Position numbers and translations under genes: made by a program. The notes under the pieces are model-generated. The model was not told where the DNA came from. It worked only from the letters and a program-made list of their open reading frames with translations, and made no database searches. Below are positions 24,101 to 32,452 of a stretch of 36,816 nucleotides of DNA, piece by piece. Each line of letters begins with the position of its first letter. Positions within the stretch are counted from its first letter, which is position 1. This DNA is from Spirochaetaceae bacterium (GTDB taxonomy: Bacteria; Spirochaetota; Spirochaetia; DSM-27196; PWMO01), in the NCBI GenBank assembly GCA_007693485.1, contig REDM01000215.1, positions 1-36,816 on the forward strand, in the 5' to 3' direction.

Positions 24101-25600
24101 TCAGCGACAGTAGTCTTCGAGAAGATCGACCAGTAATTGGCGTACCCGCCCTACCGAGGGCAGATGAAGCCGCTCATCCGGCGAGTGCGGCCCGACGATG
24201 GTAGGACCCAACGAGACCATCTGCATATGCGGATACTTCGCCCCGATCACGCCGCACTCGAGTCCAGCATGTACCACTTCGACCACGGCTTCGGCCTGAA
24301 ACCGGTTGCGATAGACCCGAAGTGCCCGCTGCAGTACATCTGAACTGGGGTCCGGCTTCCACCCTGGATAGGCCGCCTCCCGGCTGACGGAGGCTCCCTC
24401 CTGCTCGGCTACGGCGGTAACATCCCGCGCTGCTGCCTGCAGACGATCGGGATCCGACCCGCGAAGGCTCACCAGGATGGTCACGTGCCCCGCATCGACG
24501 CGTACCAGCGCGAGGTTGGCGGAGGTTTCCACCAGATCGGGAACGATAGTCGACCACGAGGACGGACCGTTGGGGAGACGGCTCAGCAGCTCGACGAGAG
24601 CGCGCGAGCGCGTGTGCGACCAGTACGTCGGGGCTGCGTCGGAACCCGGCGTCGAGCGCGCGACCGAGCGCGGCCCGGGAAGCGGTTCCGCCTCTATAGC
24701 GAGGTTCGGGTCGGTGGCACGAAACGCATGCTGCAGCTGCTGCGTGGTGGTGGCGATCTGCGATACCACGCTGGACGAGAGACCCGCAGGGAGGACGAAC
24801 TCAGCGCTTGCTTCGCGAGGAATCGCGTTGTGCGCGTTACCCCCGGATATTGCGGACAGGTGAAACCCCGGGTCTGCGGCAATCGGTTTCAGCAGCAGAG
24901 CAAGAACCCCCAGCGCATTGGCTCGACCGGTGTGGATGTCGACTCCCGAGTGACCTCCAGTGAGCCCCGAAACCGCTACCCGCCACGCCGTGACGCGCTG
25001 GTCGGAGCCGGCATGGGCGGGTGCCGCGGCGGAATCGATGGGCATCTGCATCACCACATTTACGCCTCCCGCACAGCCTACCGTGAACCGCCCGTCATCC
25101 TCGGAGTCGAGGTTGATCAACACGCTTCCCGACAGCAGATCTGACGCGAGCTGGGTGGCACCGGTAAGACCGCTCTCCTCATCAACGGTGAAGAGCAGCT
25201 CCAGGGGCGGTCGGCGAATGGTCTCGTCTTCGCCGATCGAGAGCGCGAGTGCGAGGGCAATTCCGTTGTCGGCTCCGAGCGTAGTATCAACCGCGGTCAA
25301 CCATTCACCGTCCACCCGCGTGCGGATTGGATCAGTGTCAAAGTTGTGCGTGGAACCGGCCCGTTTCTCACACACCATATCCATGTGCCCCTGCAGAACG
25401 ACTACGGGCGCCGCCTCGCACCCCGCAGTGGCGGGCACCCGGATCAGAAGATTGCCGGCCGGATCTACCCTGGTCTCCCAACCGCGATCCGTTGCCCACT
25501 CGATGAGACGGGTCCGGATCTTCTCCTCTTTCCGCGACGGTCGGGGCACGGCACACATCATCTCGAAAAGCGAGCAGACTCGCTCGGTAGTACGTTCCAT
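24101..25600 (-). CDS. pepD: Aminoacyl-histidine dipeptidase (M20 family, PepD)
   Basis: 499 residues from ATG 25600 behind GGGAGAA. A zinc dipeptidase of the M20 family that cleaves X-His and other dipeptides in the cytoplasm. Metal and catalytic motifs: GHMDMVCEK (His and Asp ligands), DNGIALAL with bridging Asp, DEESGLTGA with general-base Glu, LDSEDDG, GGHSGVDIHTGRANA in the lid domain and VVHAGLECG near the C-terminus. Length is normal for PepD. The promoter region is shared with divergent rlmN (TAGAAT at 25624-25619). Confidence 0.94.
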   Translation of the reverse strand: MERTTERVCSLFEMMCAVPRPSRKEEKIRTRLIEWATDRGWETRVDPAGNLLIRVPATAGCEAAPVVVLQGHMDMVCEKRAGSTHNFDTDPIRTRVDGEWLTAVDTTLGADNGIALALALSIGEDETIRRPPLELLFTVDEESGLTGATQLASDLLSGSVLINLDSEDDGRFTVGCAGGVNVVMQMPIDSAAAPAHAGSDQRVTAWRVAVSGLTGGHSGVDIHTGRANALGVLALLLKPIAADPGFHLSAISGGNAHNAIPREASAEFVLPAGLSSSVVSQIATTTQQLQHAFRATDPNLAIEAEPLPGPRSVARSTPGSDAAPTYWSHTRSRALVELLSRLPNGPSSWSTIVPDLVETSANLALVRVDAGHVTILVSLRGSDPDRLQAAARDVTAVAEQEGASVSREAAYPGWKPDPSSDVLQRALRVYRNRFQAEAVVEVVHAGLECGVIGAKYPHMQMVSLGPTIVGPHSPDERLHLPSVGRVRQLLVDLLEDYCR

Positions 25601-25640
25601 CGTTTCTCCCTTTCGTGATTCTATCGGATCGGGGACGGTT

Positions 25641-25670
25641 TTGACATTGTTGCCCCGTCTGCCGTATGGT
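25641..25670 (+). promoter_or_regulatory. Promoter of rlmN
   Basis: Perfect TTGACA (25641-25646), 18-base spacer, TATGGT (25665-25670), then nine bases to the GTG at 25680. Predicted leader of about 2-3 bases. Confidence 0.65.
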
Positions 25671-25679
25671 GTGTTCACT

Positions 25680-26738
25680 GTGACTACCAACCTTTTCGGC
25701 ATGACCCTTGAGGGACTCACTACCCTTGCCGAGCAGCGGCAATGGCCGCGCTATCGCGCCCGCCAGCTGTCCGACTGGCTCTACCACCATCACGTCGAGC
25801 AGATTGATGAGATCTCGAACCTCGCGCGATCCGATCGCGAGCTCCTGTCGCAGAGCCACGCCGTCCGTGTGCGACCTCCGTTGGAGGTACACATCTCCAG
25901 CGACGGAACGCGCAAGTACACCTTCGAGACTGATTCTCAGGACGTCATCGAGACAGCCCTCATCCCCGAGGGCGAGCGATTGACCCTCTGTCTCTCGTCG
26001 CAGGTGGGGTGCCGCGTGGGGTGCGTGTTCTGCGCCACCGGGGCGATGCGGCTGCGCGGAAACCTCTCGGCCGGAGAGATCCTCAATCAGTACCGAAGCA
26101 TTCCCGAGCGCGACCGCATCACCAATATCGTCTTCATGGGCATGGGCGAGCCGCTGGATAACCTTACTGCCGTGATCGACGCCGTTTACGCCCTGACCGA
26201 GCAGTGGGGCTACGGCATGAGCCGCCGGAGAATCACGCTCTCCACGGTTGGGAAGCCCGAGCCGCTTCGCCGATTTCTCGACCGCTGCGACGTCCGTCTG
26301 GCGGTGAGCCTCCACACGCCCTTCCAGGAGGAGCGGCGCCGGCTTTTGCCGGGCACCCGCGGCTACGATCTGAACGAGCTCATCGCGATGTTGCGAGAGC
26401 GAGCAAAGGATGATTCGCGACGCGTGTCGTTTGAGTACGTCATGCTGGACGGGGTAAACGACTCAATGGAACACGCCGACGCAACAGCCGCGCTCCTCGC
26501 CGGCATGGACACGCGCATCAATCTCATTCCCTTTCATCCGTGGGACGGCAACAATCTGGTGCCAACCCCTCCCGCGCACATCACGCGGTTCCGGGACCGC
26601 CTGGAGCACCGGGGCCTGACCGCAACGGTGCGCGCGACGCGTGGTCTGGACATCGACGCGGCCTGCGGTCTCCTCGCTACCCAACGACCCGGTCGGGCGA
26701 CAGAACCGGTTTCAGCAGAGAATTCACCCGCTTCGTGA
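25680..26738 (+). CDS. rlmN: 23S rRNA (A2503-C2)/tRNA (A37-C2) methyltransferase
   Basis: 352 residues from GTG 25680; a GTG at 25671 is in frame, but the promoter position favours the later one, and the long open frame upstream is antisense to pepD. Radical SAM methyltransferase: Cys111, 115 and 118 (CRVGCVFC), GMGEPLDN, and the late TRGLDIDAACG (about 324-334) holding the Cys that is transiently methylated. It methylates C2 of A2503 in 23S rRNA and often A37 of tRNAs. An internal RRITLSTVG segment confirms the subfamily. Confidence 0.95.
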   Translation: MTTNLFGMTLEGLTTLAEQRQWPRYRARQLSDWLYHHHVEQIDEISNLARSDRELLSQSHAVRVRPPLEVHISSDGTRKYTFETDSQDVIETALIPEGERLTLCLSSQVGCRVGCVFCATGAMRLRGNLSAGEILNQYRSIPERDRITNIVFMGMGEPLDNLTAVIDAVYALTEQWGYGMSRRRITLSTVGKPEPLRRFLDRCDVRLAVSLHTPFQEERRRLLPGTRGYDLNELIAMLRERAKDDSRRVSFEYVMLDGVNDSMEHADATAALLAGMDTRINLIPFHPWDGNNLVPTPPAHITRFRDRLEHRGLTATVRATRGLDIDAACGLLATQRPGRATEPVSAENSPAS

Positions 26739-26760
26739 AGCATCCGGCCGTTTTACCCCG

Positions 26761-26766
26761 TATAGA
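26761..26766 (+). promoter_or_regulatory. -10 element of the RecQ-like gene
   Basis: TATAGA with five bases (GGGGT) to ATG 26772. No good -35 was found; the GGGG could also serve as a weak ribosome-binding site for read-through from rlmN. Confidence 0.35.
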
Positions 26767-26771
26767 GGGGT

Positions 26772-28382
26772 ATGGACCAGCAGACACTGCCCTCAGAGCG
26801 CCCGCTTGACGACCCGCTTCTCCACGCGGCCCACGCGCGATTTGGTGTGGAGTATCTCTTTCCGTATCAGCGACTGGTGATTGCCAATACGCTCGAGTCG
26901 TCGGAGCCGCTCGAAAGACAGGATACACGTCAACTGGTCATCCTGCCGACCGGCGCCGGTAAGAGCCTCTGTTTTCAGCTCCCTGCGGCCCTGCTCGACG
27001 GTTGTACCGTGGTGGTCTACCCTCTGCTGTCGCTCATGGCCGACCAGGCCCGTCGACTCGAGGCAACCGGGCTTTCGTATGCAACGCTTTCCGGACAAAC
27101 CAGTCGGGATGACCGTCGGACAATCCTGAACACCATCGCCGCGGGTGTCGTACGTATTCTGCTGACAAACCCCGAGACCCTCACCGCCCCGGAGACGGTC
27201 ACAGCGCTTTCTCGCTGCGCCGTCGATCATCTGGTAGTTGATGAGGCTCACTGTGTCTGCGAGTGGGGAGAAACATTTCGCCCGGCGTATCTTGCGGTCG
27301 GGCCTGCGGTAGCTCAAATCAAGCCACGGGTTTTGACCGCATTCACCGCCACTGCCTCCCCCTACGTACTGACCTCAATCAACCGGCACCTCTTTCTCGA
27401 CCAGCCGGTACACCTGGTTTCAGCCAATCCGGATCGGCCCAACATCCACTACCAGGTCATTCCGGCCATTGGAGGCATCGGTGCGTTACGGGAGCTGCTG
27501 ATTCCCGGCGACTCCGGCCCCTCGTTTCTCGGTCGCGTGCCACCGTCGTTGCCCGTCGAGCGCCCTGCGATAGTTTTCTGCCGAAGTCGCGCTGCAACCG
27601 AACTGACCGCAGGTCGACTGCGGCGGCTGACTGGCGACAACGAGATCCGGTTCTACCACGCAGGTCTGAGCTCCGGAGAAAAAGGGCGGGTCGAGAAGTG
27701 GTTCTTTGCCGCGGATCACGGCGTGCTGATCGCAACGTGCGCATACGGCCTTGGCATCGACAAGTCCAATATTCGAACGGTCATTCACCCCGAGCCCGCC
27801 CCCACCGTGGAGGCGTTTCTGCAGGAGTCCGGTCGTGCCGGACGCGACGGGAAGCCGGCCGTTTCGATTACTCTATCCCCCCCAATACAACCGGGAATTC
27901 TGCTGATCCAGCCTACGCTCCCAGTGGTCGCGTCCGAGACCACCCGAGGGCGCGGCGCAGACGGCGCCGATCTGTTGCTCGCCCGGCAACGCGCCATGAG
28001 CGAGTATCTCGTCCATGATGGATGCCGCAGGTCATTTCTTCTCGAGCGAATGGGCGCTGAAGCGGTCGGCTGCACCGGCTGTGACCACTGCGACGGACGA
28101 GCCGCCGGGCCAATCCCCGCGATGCGTATCCTCCACCGCGCCGCACGCTGTCATCGACGCACGATAGACCGAGGGAGTCTGTCACGACTGCTCTGCGGGC
28201 ATCCCACCGGTCAGGATCGGAGAACCCGCGTACTGAGCAGTCGATACATCGGAGCACTGCGCCCTCGCAGCGCCGAAGAGTGCACCGAGGCGGTAGCCGC
28301 TGCGCTTCAGGCACGCGTGATTCGCATCCGCCGTCGACCGTTCTGGCCCGGCACCATCGATGTGGGAAACCGGCTTCCTTGA
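26772..28382 (+). CDS. RecQ-family ATP-dependent DNA helicase, short form
   Basis: 536 residues. A 3'-5' superfamily 2 helicase: Walker A LPTGAGKS (58-65), DEAHCVCEWG (157-166, DEAH box), FTATASP, IVFCRSR, YHAGLSSGEKGRVEKWFF, GLGIDKSNIRTVIH and QESGRAGRDGKPA, the last being the arginine-finger motif VI. A Cys-rich zinc segment follows (GCRR...GCTGCDHCDG, about 417-443). The C-terminus is a short winged-helix-like stretch and no HRDC domain is visible, so it is shorter than E. coli RecQ (about 610). Role in recombination or fork repair is inferred from the family. Confidence 0.9.
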   Translation: MDQQTLPSERPLDDPLLHAAHARFGVEYLFPYQRLVIANTLESSEPLERQDTRQLVILPTGAGKSLCFQLPAALLDGCTVVVYPLLSLMADQARRLEATGLSYATLSGQTSRDDRRTILNTIAAGVVRILLTNPETLTAPETVTALSRCAVDHLVVDEAHCVCEWGETFRPAYLAVGPAVAQIKPRVLTAFTATASPYVLTSINRHLFLDQPVHLVSANPDRPNIHYQVIPAIGGIGALRELLIPGDSGPSFLGRVPPSLPVERPAIVFCRSRAATELTAGRLRRLTGDNEIRFYHAGLSSGEKGRVEKWFFAADHGVLIATCAYGLGIDKSNIRTVIHPEPAPTVEAFLQESGRAGRDGKPAVSITLSPPIQPGILLIQPTLPVVASETTRGRGADGADLLLARQRAMSEYLVHDGCRRSFLLERMGAEAVGCTGCDHCDGRAAGPIPAMRILHRAARCHRRTIDRGSLSRLLCGHPTGQDRRTRVLSSRYIGALRPRSAEECTEAVAAALQARVIRIRRRPFWPGTIDVGNRLP

Positions 28383-28407
28383 CTCCAACCCTTCCCGGCG
28401 GTATGGT
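28379..28407 (+). promoter_or_regulatory. Promoter of the Rrf2 regulator gene
   Basis: TTGACT (28379-28384), 17-base spacer, TATGGT (28402-28407). It starts on the last codons of the RecQ-like gene and gives a leader of about 22 bases to GTG 28436. Confidence 0.6.
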
Positions 28408-28435
28408 TGAGCCACGTCCGGCAAGAGGGGGCTTT

Positions 28436-28849
28436 GTGTTTACCATCTCTGCGAAAGGGATATACGGCCTGACCGCGGTTGTCGAGCTTGCAATGAGCCA
28501 CAAGAGCGGTCCGGTACAGATTCGAGACATAGCGACCGCGCACGGCATACCCCAGCATTACCTGGAACAGATTCTCGTTGTGCTTAAAAAAGCGGGGTTT
28601 GTGGAGAGCTTCCGTGGCGCCCAGGGTGGCTACGCCTTGGCCCGCGAACCCCGGTCCATCTCGGTACTCGAACTGCTCGCCGTGCTGGAGGGCCGTCTGG
28701 AGATTGTTCCCGACGACAAGAAGGGCGGCGCGCTATCGTTTTTCTGGTCGGAGATCGAGACAACGGTTGCCGGCGCGATCGACCGAACCCTCGACGATCT
28801 GGTCCAGGAGAAGATTCGTAACGAGCAGAGTTTCGTGTATACCATCTGA
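28436..28849 (+). CDS. Rrf2-family transcriptional regulator, Cys-less
   Basis: 137 residues from GTG 28436 behind AGAGGGGG. Winged helix like IscR: FTISAKGIYGLTAVVELA (2-19), VQIRDIATAHGIPQHYLEQI with Glu44 in the recognition helix (the place of IscR Glu43), and wing SFRGAQGGYALAREP (58-72). The region where IscR has its three cluster Cys residues contains none, and there is no other Cys in the protein. It is thus an Rrf2 protein that cannot bind a cluster in the IscR way. It might act on the IscR-like suf box at 15243, or on another target. Confidence 0.88.
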   Translation: MFTISAKGIYGLTAVVELAMSHKSGPVQIRDIATAHGIPQHYLEQILVVLKKAGFVESFRGAQGGYALAREPRSISVLELLAVLEGRLEIVPDDKKGGALSFFWSEIETTVAGAIDRTLDDLVQEKIRNEQSFVYTI

Positions 28850-28860
28850 ATCGTTCCGAC

Positions 28861-28891
28861 CGGGATCATCCGTCAAACACCGATGATCCGG
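28861..28891. terminator. Hairpin between convergent genes, possible bidirectional terminator
   Basis: GGATCATC (28863-28870) pairs with GATGATCC (28882-28889), with further C-G pairs outside around one bulged G and an 11-base loop. It sits between the convergent Rrf2 and 28922 genes. There is no T-run on either side, so intrinsic termination would be weak. Confidence 0.4.
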
Positions 28892-28921
28892 CGCGAGACG
28901 GACCTTCCGGCCGAGCAGACC

Positions 28922-29689
28922 TTAGAGTGCGAGAACGCTGCGTGCCATGAGCTCGGCAATCTCTCGCTTGCGGGCCGGAGGCATCGATGCGTTGTCCGAC
29001 TGCAGAAAGCTCTCAAGCCTCCCCAGAAACGGGTCGGGGAGAATCGGCAGTTCGCAGACTCCGTCAAGGAGTGCACGCCCCGAGGGCTCGAACCGCTTGT
29101 TCACCGCAAACAGCACGCTGCAGATACTGCGGATAAACCCTGCTGCCGAGATCAGAAAGAAGAGCGCATCGTCGCGCACCGTTGCGGCCGACAGATCGCC
29201 GAGAGAGTGCTCCATACTCGCCTGGAGCGACGCCCGCAGCCCCACCCAGAACTGGTCATCCAGCGAGTCGAGATCGGCCCGGACCTGGTCAAGCCAGTCT
29301 GATTGCTGGTAGACCACCCTTGCGTGGCGAAGCCGGTAGAATACGTAGGTTCCAGTGTCCCGCTGGAGCGACTCGCTCGCCTTCGCGCCGTGAACGATAT
29401 CGGTGAATCGAGAGACATCCTTGTACTCGATACGAAACGGAATGTCGTTCAGCAAGAAGCGGTCCTTGCGGTTGTTCTGCAGAGCCTCAAACGCGACTAC
29501 GTCCGAGAAGACCCTCCGACGCGCTTCTTCATCGGGAATTGGTCCGAGGAGAAACACATCGAAACTGATGAAGAAGTACGGGTCGTAGAGATCCTCACCC
29601 GACTCGACAACGGTGATCGTATCAACCGATTCCCATGCAGAGATCCGCGCGATAATTCCTTCGATTGCGTGTTCAATTTTTCGCTTCAT
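28922..29689 (-). CDS. Unknown protein, possible degenerate nucleotidyltransferase-like fold
   Basis: 255 residues from ATG 29689; an extended -10 TGGTATACT lies 12 bases upstream. The first 100 residues (DPYFFISFDVFLLG, IPFRIEYKDVSRFTDIV) resemble the beta sheet of nucleotidyltransferases, but the Gly-Ser motif that holds the nucleotide is not seen. The C-terminal half is helical, with SVLFAVNKRFEPSGRALLDG (about 192-211) recalling the substrate-binding domain in DUF4037-type proteins. This is a weak by-eye resemblance; no function is assigned. Confidence 0.7.
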   Translation of the reverse strand: MKRKIEHAIEGIIARISAWESVDTITVVESGEDLYDPYFFISFDVFLLGPIPDEEARRRVFSDVVAFEALQNNRKDRFLLNDIPFRIEYKDVSRFTDIVHGAKASESLQRDTGTYVFYRLRHARVVYQQSDWLDQVRADLDSLDDQFWVGLRASLQASMEHSLGDLSAATVRDDALFFLISAAGFIRSICSVLFAVNKRFEPSGRALLDGVCELPILPDPFLGRLESFLQSDNASMPPARKREIAELMARSVLAL

Positions 29690-29701
29690 GATTCTGAGGC
29701 C

Positions 29702-29710
29702 AGTATACCA
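29702..29710 (-). promoter_or_regulatory. Extended -10 of the 28922-29689 gene
   Basis: TGGTATACT on the minus strand, 12 bases before ATG 29689. It is back to back with the promoter of the next gene. Confidence 0.5.
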
Positions 29711-29722
29711 CGTTCCTCGTTG

Positions 29723-29751
29723 TTGAAAAAGTTGTCGTTCCCGCTTAGCAT
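29723..29751 (+). promoter_or_regulatory. Promoter of the 29760-30311 gene
   Basis: TTGAAA (29723-29728), 17-base spacer, TAGCAT (29746-29751), eight bases to ATG 29760. Predicts a leader of about one base. Confidence 0.55.
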
Positions 29752-29759
29752 GACGAACC

Positions 29760-30311
29760 ATGGTGCTCGTTGCCGTACTTCCACCCGACCACGTTCTGGA
29801 CCACGCGTACCGAGCGCAAGACGACCTCTTTCGTCGCTACGGGCTCGCGTCCACCCGTGCATTGCCTCCCATCATCCCCGTTGGATACCGCGGCACGTCC
29901 GCGCAGGATACCCCACCACCCCCGCTCTCGTCGTCGGATTGGGGGTTCTCACCATTTCAGATCGCGTCGGTCTGCGTACGCGATGGGCACCTCATTGCCG
30001 AAACGACACTCGCTGCGTCGTGCGCTCAACTCGCCGTGTCTCTCGCGCTCCCCCATCCCGAAGAGACGGCACGAGAAAGCGTACCGTCTTTTCCGCTGGG
30101 GAGCCTGTTTCTCGGTGAAGCCGAAGACACGGCATCACCGAAAATCTCAGAGCCCCCGCTCGGGACGGACGCACTGTATGTGGGGCTGATTCGCTCGGCT
30201 TCGCTGATCCAGATCGAGATCGAGACCGCTCCATCCAAAACCAGCTGGTGGCACTCGGTGCGGTGGCGCATTACGGAATTGTGTCGGTTTCGAGCAGCAA
30301 GCCCAGAGTGA
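29760..30311 (+). CDS. Unknown protein
   Basis: 183 residues, not recognised. N-terminus VLVAVLPPDHVLDHAYRAQ, a Pro-rich centre (about 39-58), a core FQIASVCVRDGHLIAE, and a C-terminal LYVGLIRSASLIQIEIE strand region ending in WWHSVRWRITELCRF. No membrane segment or signal. A promoter with canonical spacing precedes it, supporting a real gene. It converges with the diguanylate cyclase gene, with a single base between the stop codons. Confidence 0.62.
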   Translation: MVLVAVLPPDHVLDHAYRAQDDLFRRYGLASTRALPPIIPVGYRGTSAQDTPPPPLSSSDWGFSPFQIASVCVRDGHLIAETTLAASCAQLAVSLALPHPEETARESVPSFPLGSLFLGEAEDTASPKISEPPLGTDALYVGLIRSASLIQIEIETAPSKTSWWHSVRWRITELCRFRAASPE

Positions 30312-30312
30312 A

Positions 30313-31680
30313 TCAGATGGTGCACACGAGGTTTCGCCCTCGCTGTTTTGCCTCGTACATCGCCCGGTCGGCTGCCTCGTTCAGTTCGTTGACCAGACTG
30401 AAGGTGGGATATGACGCGATGCCGCAGCTGAATGTAACGAAAAACTCCTTGTCCTGCGCCTGCTGCCGCACGTGAGCAAAGCTCTCGCGGATTTCGTTCA
30501 TGATGCGTTCGGCGTGCGCCAGGGTCGTGTCAAAGAGAATGACGCCAAACTCCTCTCCTCCGTACCGGCCAACCACGTCCGTTTTTCGCAGTCGGTCCTG
30601 CAAAAGGCGGGAGAGGCTTTTGAGCACCCGATCTCCGGTGAGATGGCCGTAGGTGTCATTTACCTGCTTGAAGTGATCGATGTCAATCATGCAGAAACAG
30701 AGCTCGTTTCCAATCCGCTCGGCACGTCGCATCTCAGCGGCGAGTTTCTCGCGCAGATTTGAATGGTTGAGCAGACCGGTAAGAGAATCGCGTTCCATGA
30801 AGAACCGCATGGTTCGACTGCGTGCGGCACGCAGTTTCATCAGCTCGCCAAGGTAGCGGCGAATAACCGGGCGATTCACAAATTCATCACCGCCGAGTTC
30901 AATGGCTTGCAGTCGCGTTTCCAATCCGGCCGAATCATCAGCAATAAAGATGATGGGTATACCGATGAAGGCGTCGAGCTGGCGAATCACCTGCGTCAAT
31001 TCGACGCCACTCCATTCCGCCATCTGCAGATCCATCAGGATGAGCTCGGGTTTCGATTCGATCATAACCGACAGCAGGTGTCGAGGATCGGATACCACCG
31101 ACGTCAGCATGCCTTCTTGCTGCAGCATGAGCGCGTAATTGGAAATCTCCTCGGGATTGTCCCCCACAATCAACACATGGAAGGGATCAAGAGCGTTCTG
31201 TCCGAAGAGTGAGTCAATCTTGTCGGATACGCGGGCGATTTCGATCGGAATGGGAAAGAACGCATCGGCACCGGCGCGAACCGCCCGCAGCCGCAGGTCA
31301 AATCCGTCGTCCTGCGAAACTACTACAAGGCGAACCGGACGTTCCTTTCCCTTCTGCAGCTCACGAATCGCGCTGGTTTCAAAAATACCGTTGTCCAGCG
31401 CGGAAAGCTCGACCACCAGAACCACGCGTACGGCGGAAGTCACCGCGCGCAGAAGCTGAGCCTCATCGGTCGCCAGAACCGTGCGGAACCCGTAGAACCC
31501 CAGCTGCACGCAGAGATCATCACCGGTGGCAATATCGGAAAAGGCGACGCAGACGAGATTCTCCGTAGGCGTCTCAACCGCGGACGCCCGTTCCTTCCCG
31601 CTGGCTTTCGATTCCTTCACCGTCGACGAATGTTTCCGCGGCGCACGGGTAGATTTTGTCGATCTCTTTCGTGGCGACAT
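30313..31680 (-). CDS. PleD-like diguanylate cyclase (receiver-receiver-GGDEF)
   Basis: 455 residues. A basic Lys/Arg/Ser-rich tail (1-40) is followed by a degenerate receiver (about 45-165, no phospho-Asp evident), a second receiver (about 167-285) with Asp in LMDLQM but Asn-Arg-Pro where Lys-Pro is usual, and a GGDEF domain with active-site GGEEF (374-378) and an inhibitory-site RxxD (Arg365-Asp368). It should make cyclic di-GMP from two GTP, with feedback inhibition. The architecture matches Caulobacter PleD. GAAGGTAGA precedes the ATG, and a TATGAT (31735-31730) may be its -10. Confidence 0.92.
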   Translation of the reverse strand: MSPRKRSTKSTRAPRKHSSTVKESKASGKERASAVETPTENLVCVAFSDIATGDDLCVQLGFYGFRTVLATDEAQLLRAVTSAVRVVLVVELSALDNGIFETSAIRELQKGKERPVRLVVVSQDDGFDLRLRAVRAGADAFFPIPIEIARVSDKIDSLFGQNALDPFHVLIVGDNPEEISNYALMLQQEGMLTSVVSDPRHLLSVMIESKPELILMDLQMAEWSGVELTQVIRQLDAFIGIPIIFIADDSAGLETRLQAIELGGDEFVNRPVIRRYLGELMKLRAARSRTMRFFMERDSLTGLLNHSNLREKLAAEMRRAERIGNELCFCMIDIDHFKQVNDTYGHLTGDRVLKSLSRLLQDRLRKTDVVGRYGGEEFGVILFDTTLAHAERIMNEIRESFAHVRQQAQDKEFFVTFSCGIASYPTFSLVNELNEAADRAMYEAKQRGRNLVCTI

Positions 31681-31807
31681 CCGCTTCTACCTTCTCCACC
31701 GCCGGTTTGTGGTCCCGGTACGGTAGAGTATCATAGTAGGCCAAATGGTGTGGCGGTGCAACACCCGCCCCCTGAAGAAGGATGTTCGGTCGCGTTACTC
31801 CAGCGGT

Positions 31808-32452
31808 CTACTCCTGCGGCTGTGGATAGGGGCACAGGTCACGAAGCGGGCAGTCCGTGCACGCCGGGGACCGGGCAAAGCAGCAGTCACGACCGTGATA
31901 GTTGACCCGCATGGAGTACGAGTAGTGTCGATACGCCGGCAGGAGCTCGGCTATCTCGCGCTCGATACGCGTCGGATCGGTCTGAGCGGTCAATCCGAGC
32001 CGGCGATTTACCCGTGCAAAATGGGTATCCACGATAATTGCGGGATGCCCGAACAGCGCTCCGCGAATCACGTTGGCCGACTTCCTCCCCACGCCGGCGA
32101 GGGAGAGAAGATCGTCCATCGCTTCAGGCACCGTCCCGTCAAAGCGATCGCAGATCGCGCGTGCAGCGGCGCGGATGTTTCGCGCCTTGGCGCGGAAGAA
32201 GCCGGTGGGGTGGATGATTGCCTCGATGGCGGTCGGGTCGCCAGCAGCCAGCGCGCACGGATCCGGGAACCGGGTGAAGAGCTCGGGAGTAATGCGGTTC
32301 ACCTGGGCATCGGTGGTCTGCGCCGAGAGAACAACCGCGATCAGCAACTGATACGGAGAATCGTAGACCAACAGCGGCCGATCTCTGGGGTAGGTTTTCT
32401 CGAGCTGGTCCAGCACCGCCTCGGCGCGTGCCGCGAGCGGCGCCTCCCTCAT
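31808..32452 (-). CDS. nth: Endonuclease III
   Basis: 214 residues. A base-excision DNA glycosylase/AP lyase for oxidised pyrimidines. Helix-hairpin-helix LAGVGRKSANV with catalytic Lys124, catalytic Asp142 (VDTHFARV), and the [4Fe-4S] ligands Cys191, 198, 201 and 207 (C-x6-C-x2-C-x5-C). It starts four bases before the yidD stop ends, so it is translated from the same message. Last gene of the amylosucrase-yjbQ-cdd-yidD-nth run; the 127 bases after it show no strong terminator. Confidence 0.96.
   Translation of the reverse strand: MREAPLAARAEAVLDQLEKTYPRDRPLLVYDSPYQLLIAVVLSAQTTDAQVNRITPELFTRFPDPCALAAGDPTAIEAIIHPTGFFRAKARNIRAAARAICDRFDGTVPEAMDDLLSLAGVGRKSANVIRGALFGHPAIIVDTHFARVNRRLGLTAQTDPTRIEREIAELLPAYRHYSYSMRVNYHGRDCCFARSPACTDCPLRDLCPYPQPQE

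Noticed and set aside
24960-25679. 240-codon N-terminal extension of RlmN
   Set aside because: The extension is antisense to pepD and low in complexity; RlmN homology begins at 25680 and a TTGACA promoter lies just before it.
31741-31807. GGCGG/CCGCC hairpin after nth as terminator
   Set aside because: Only a 5-bp stem and no T-run on the minus strand; not convincing.
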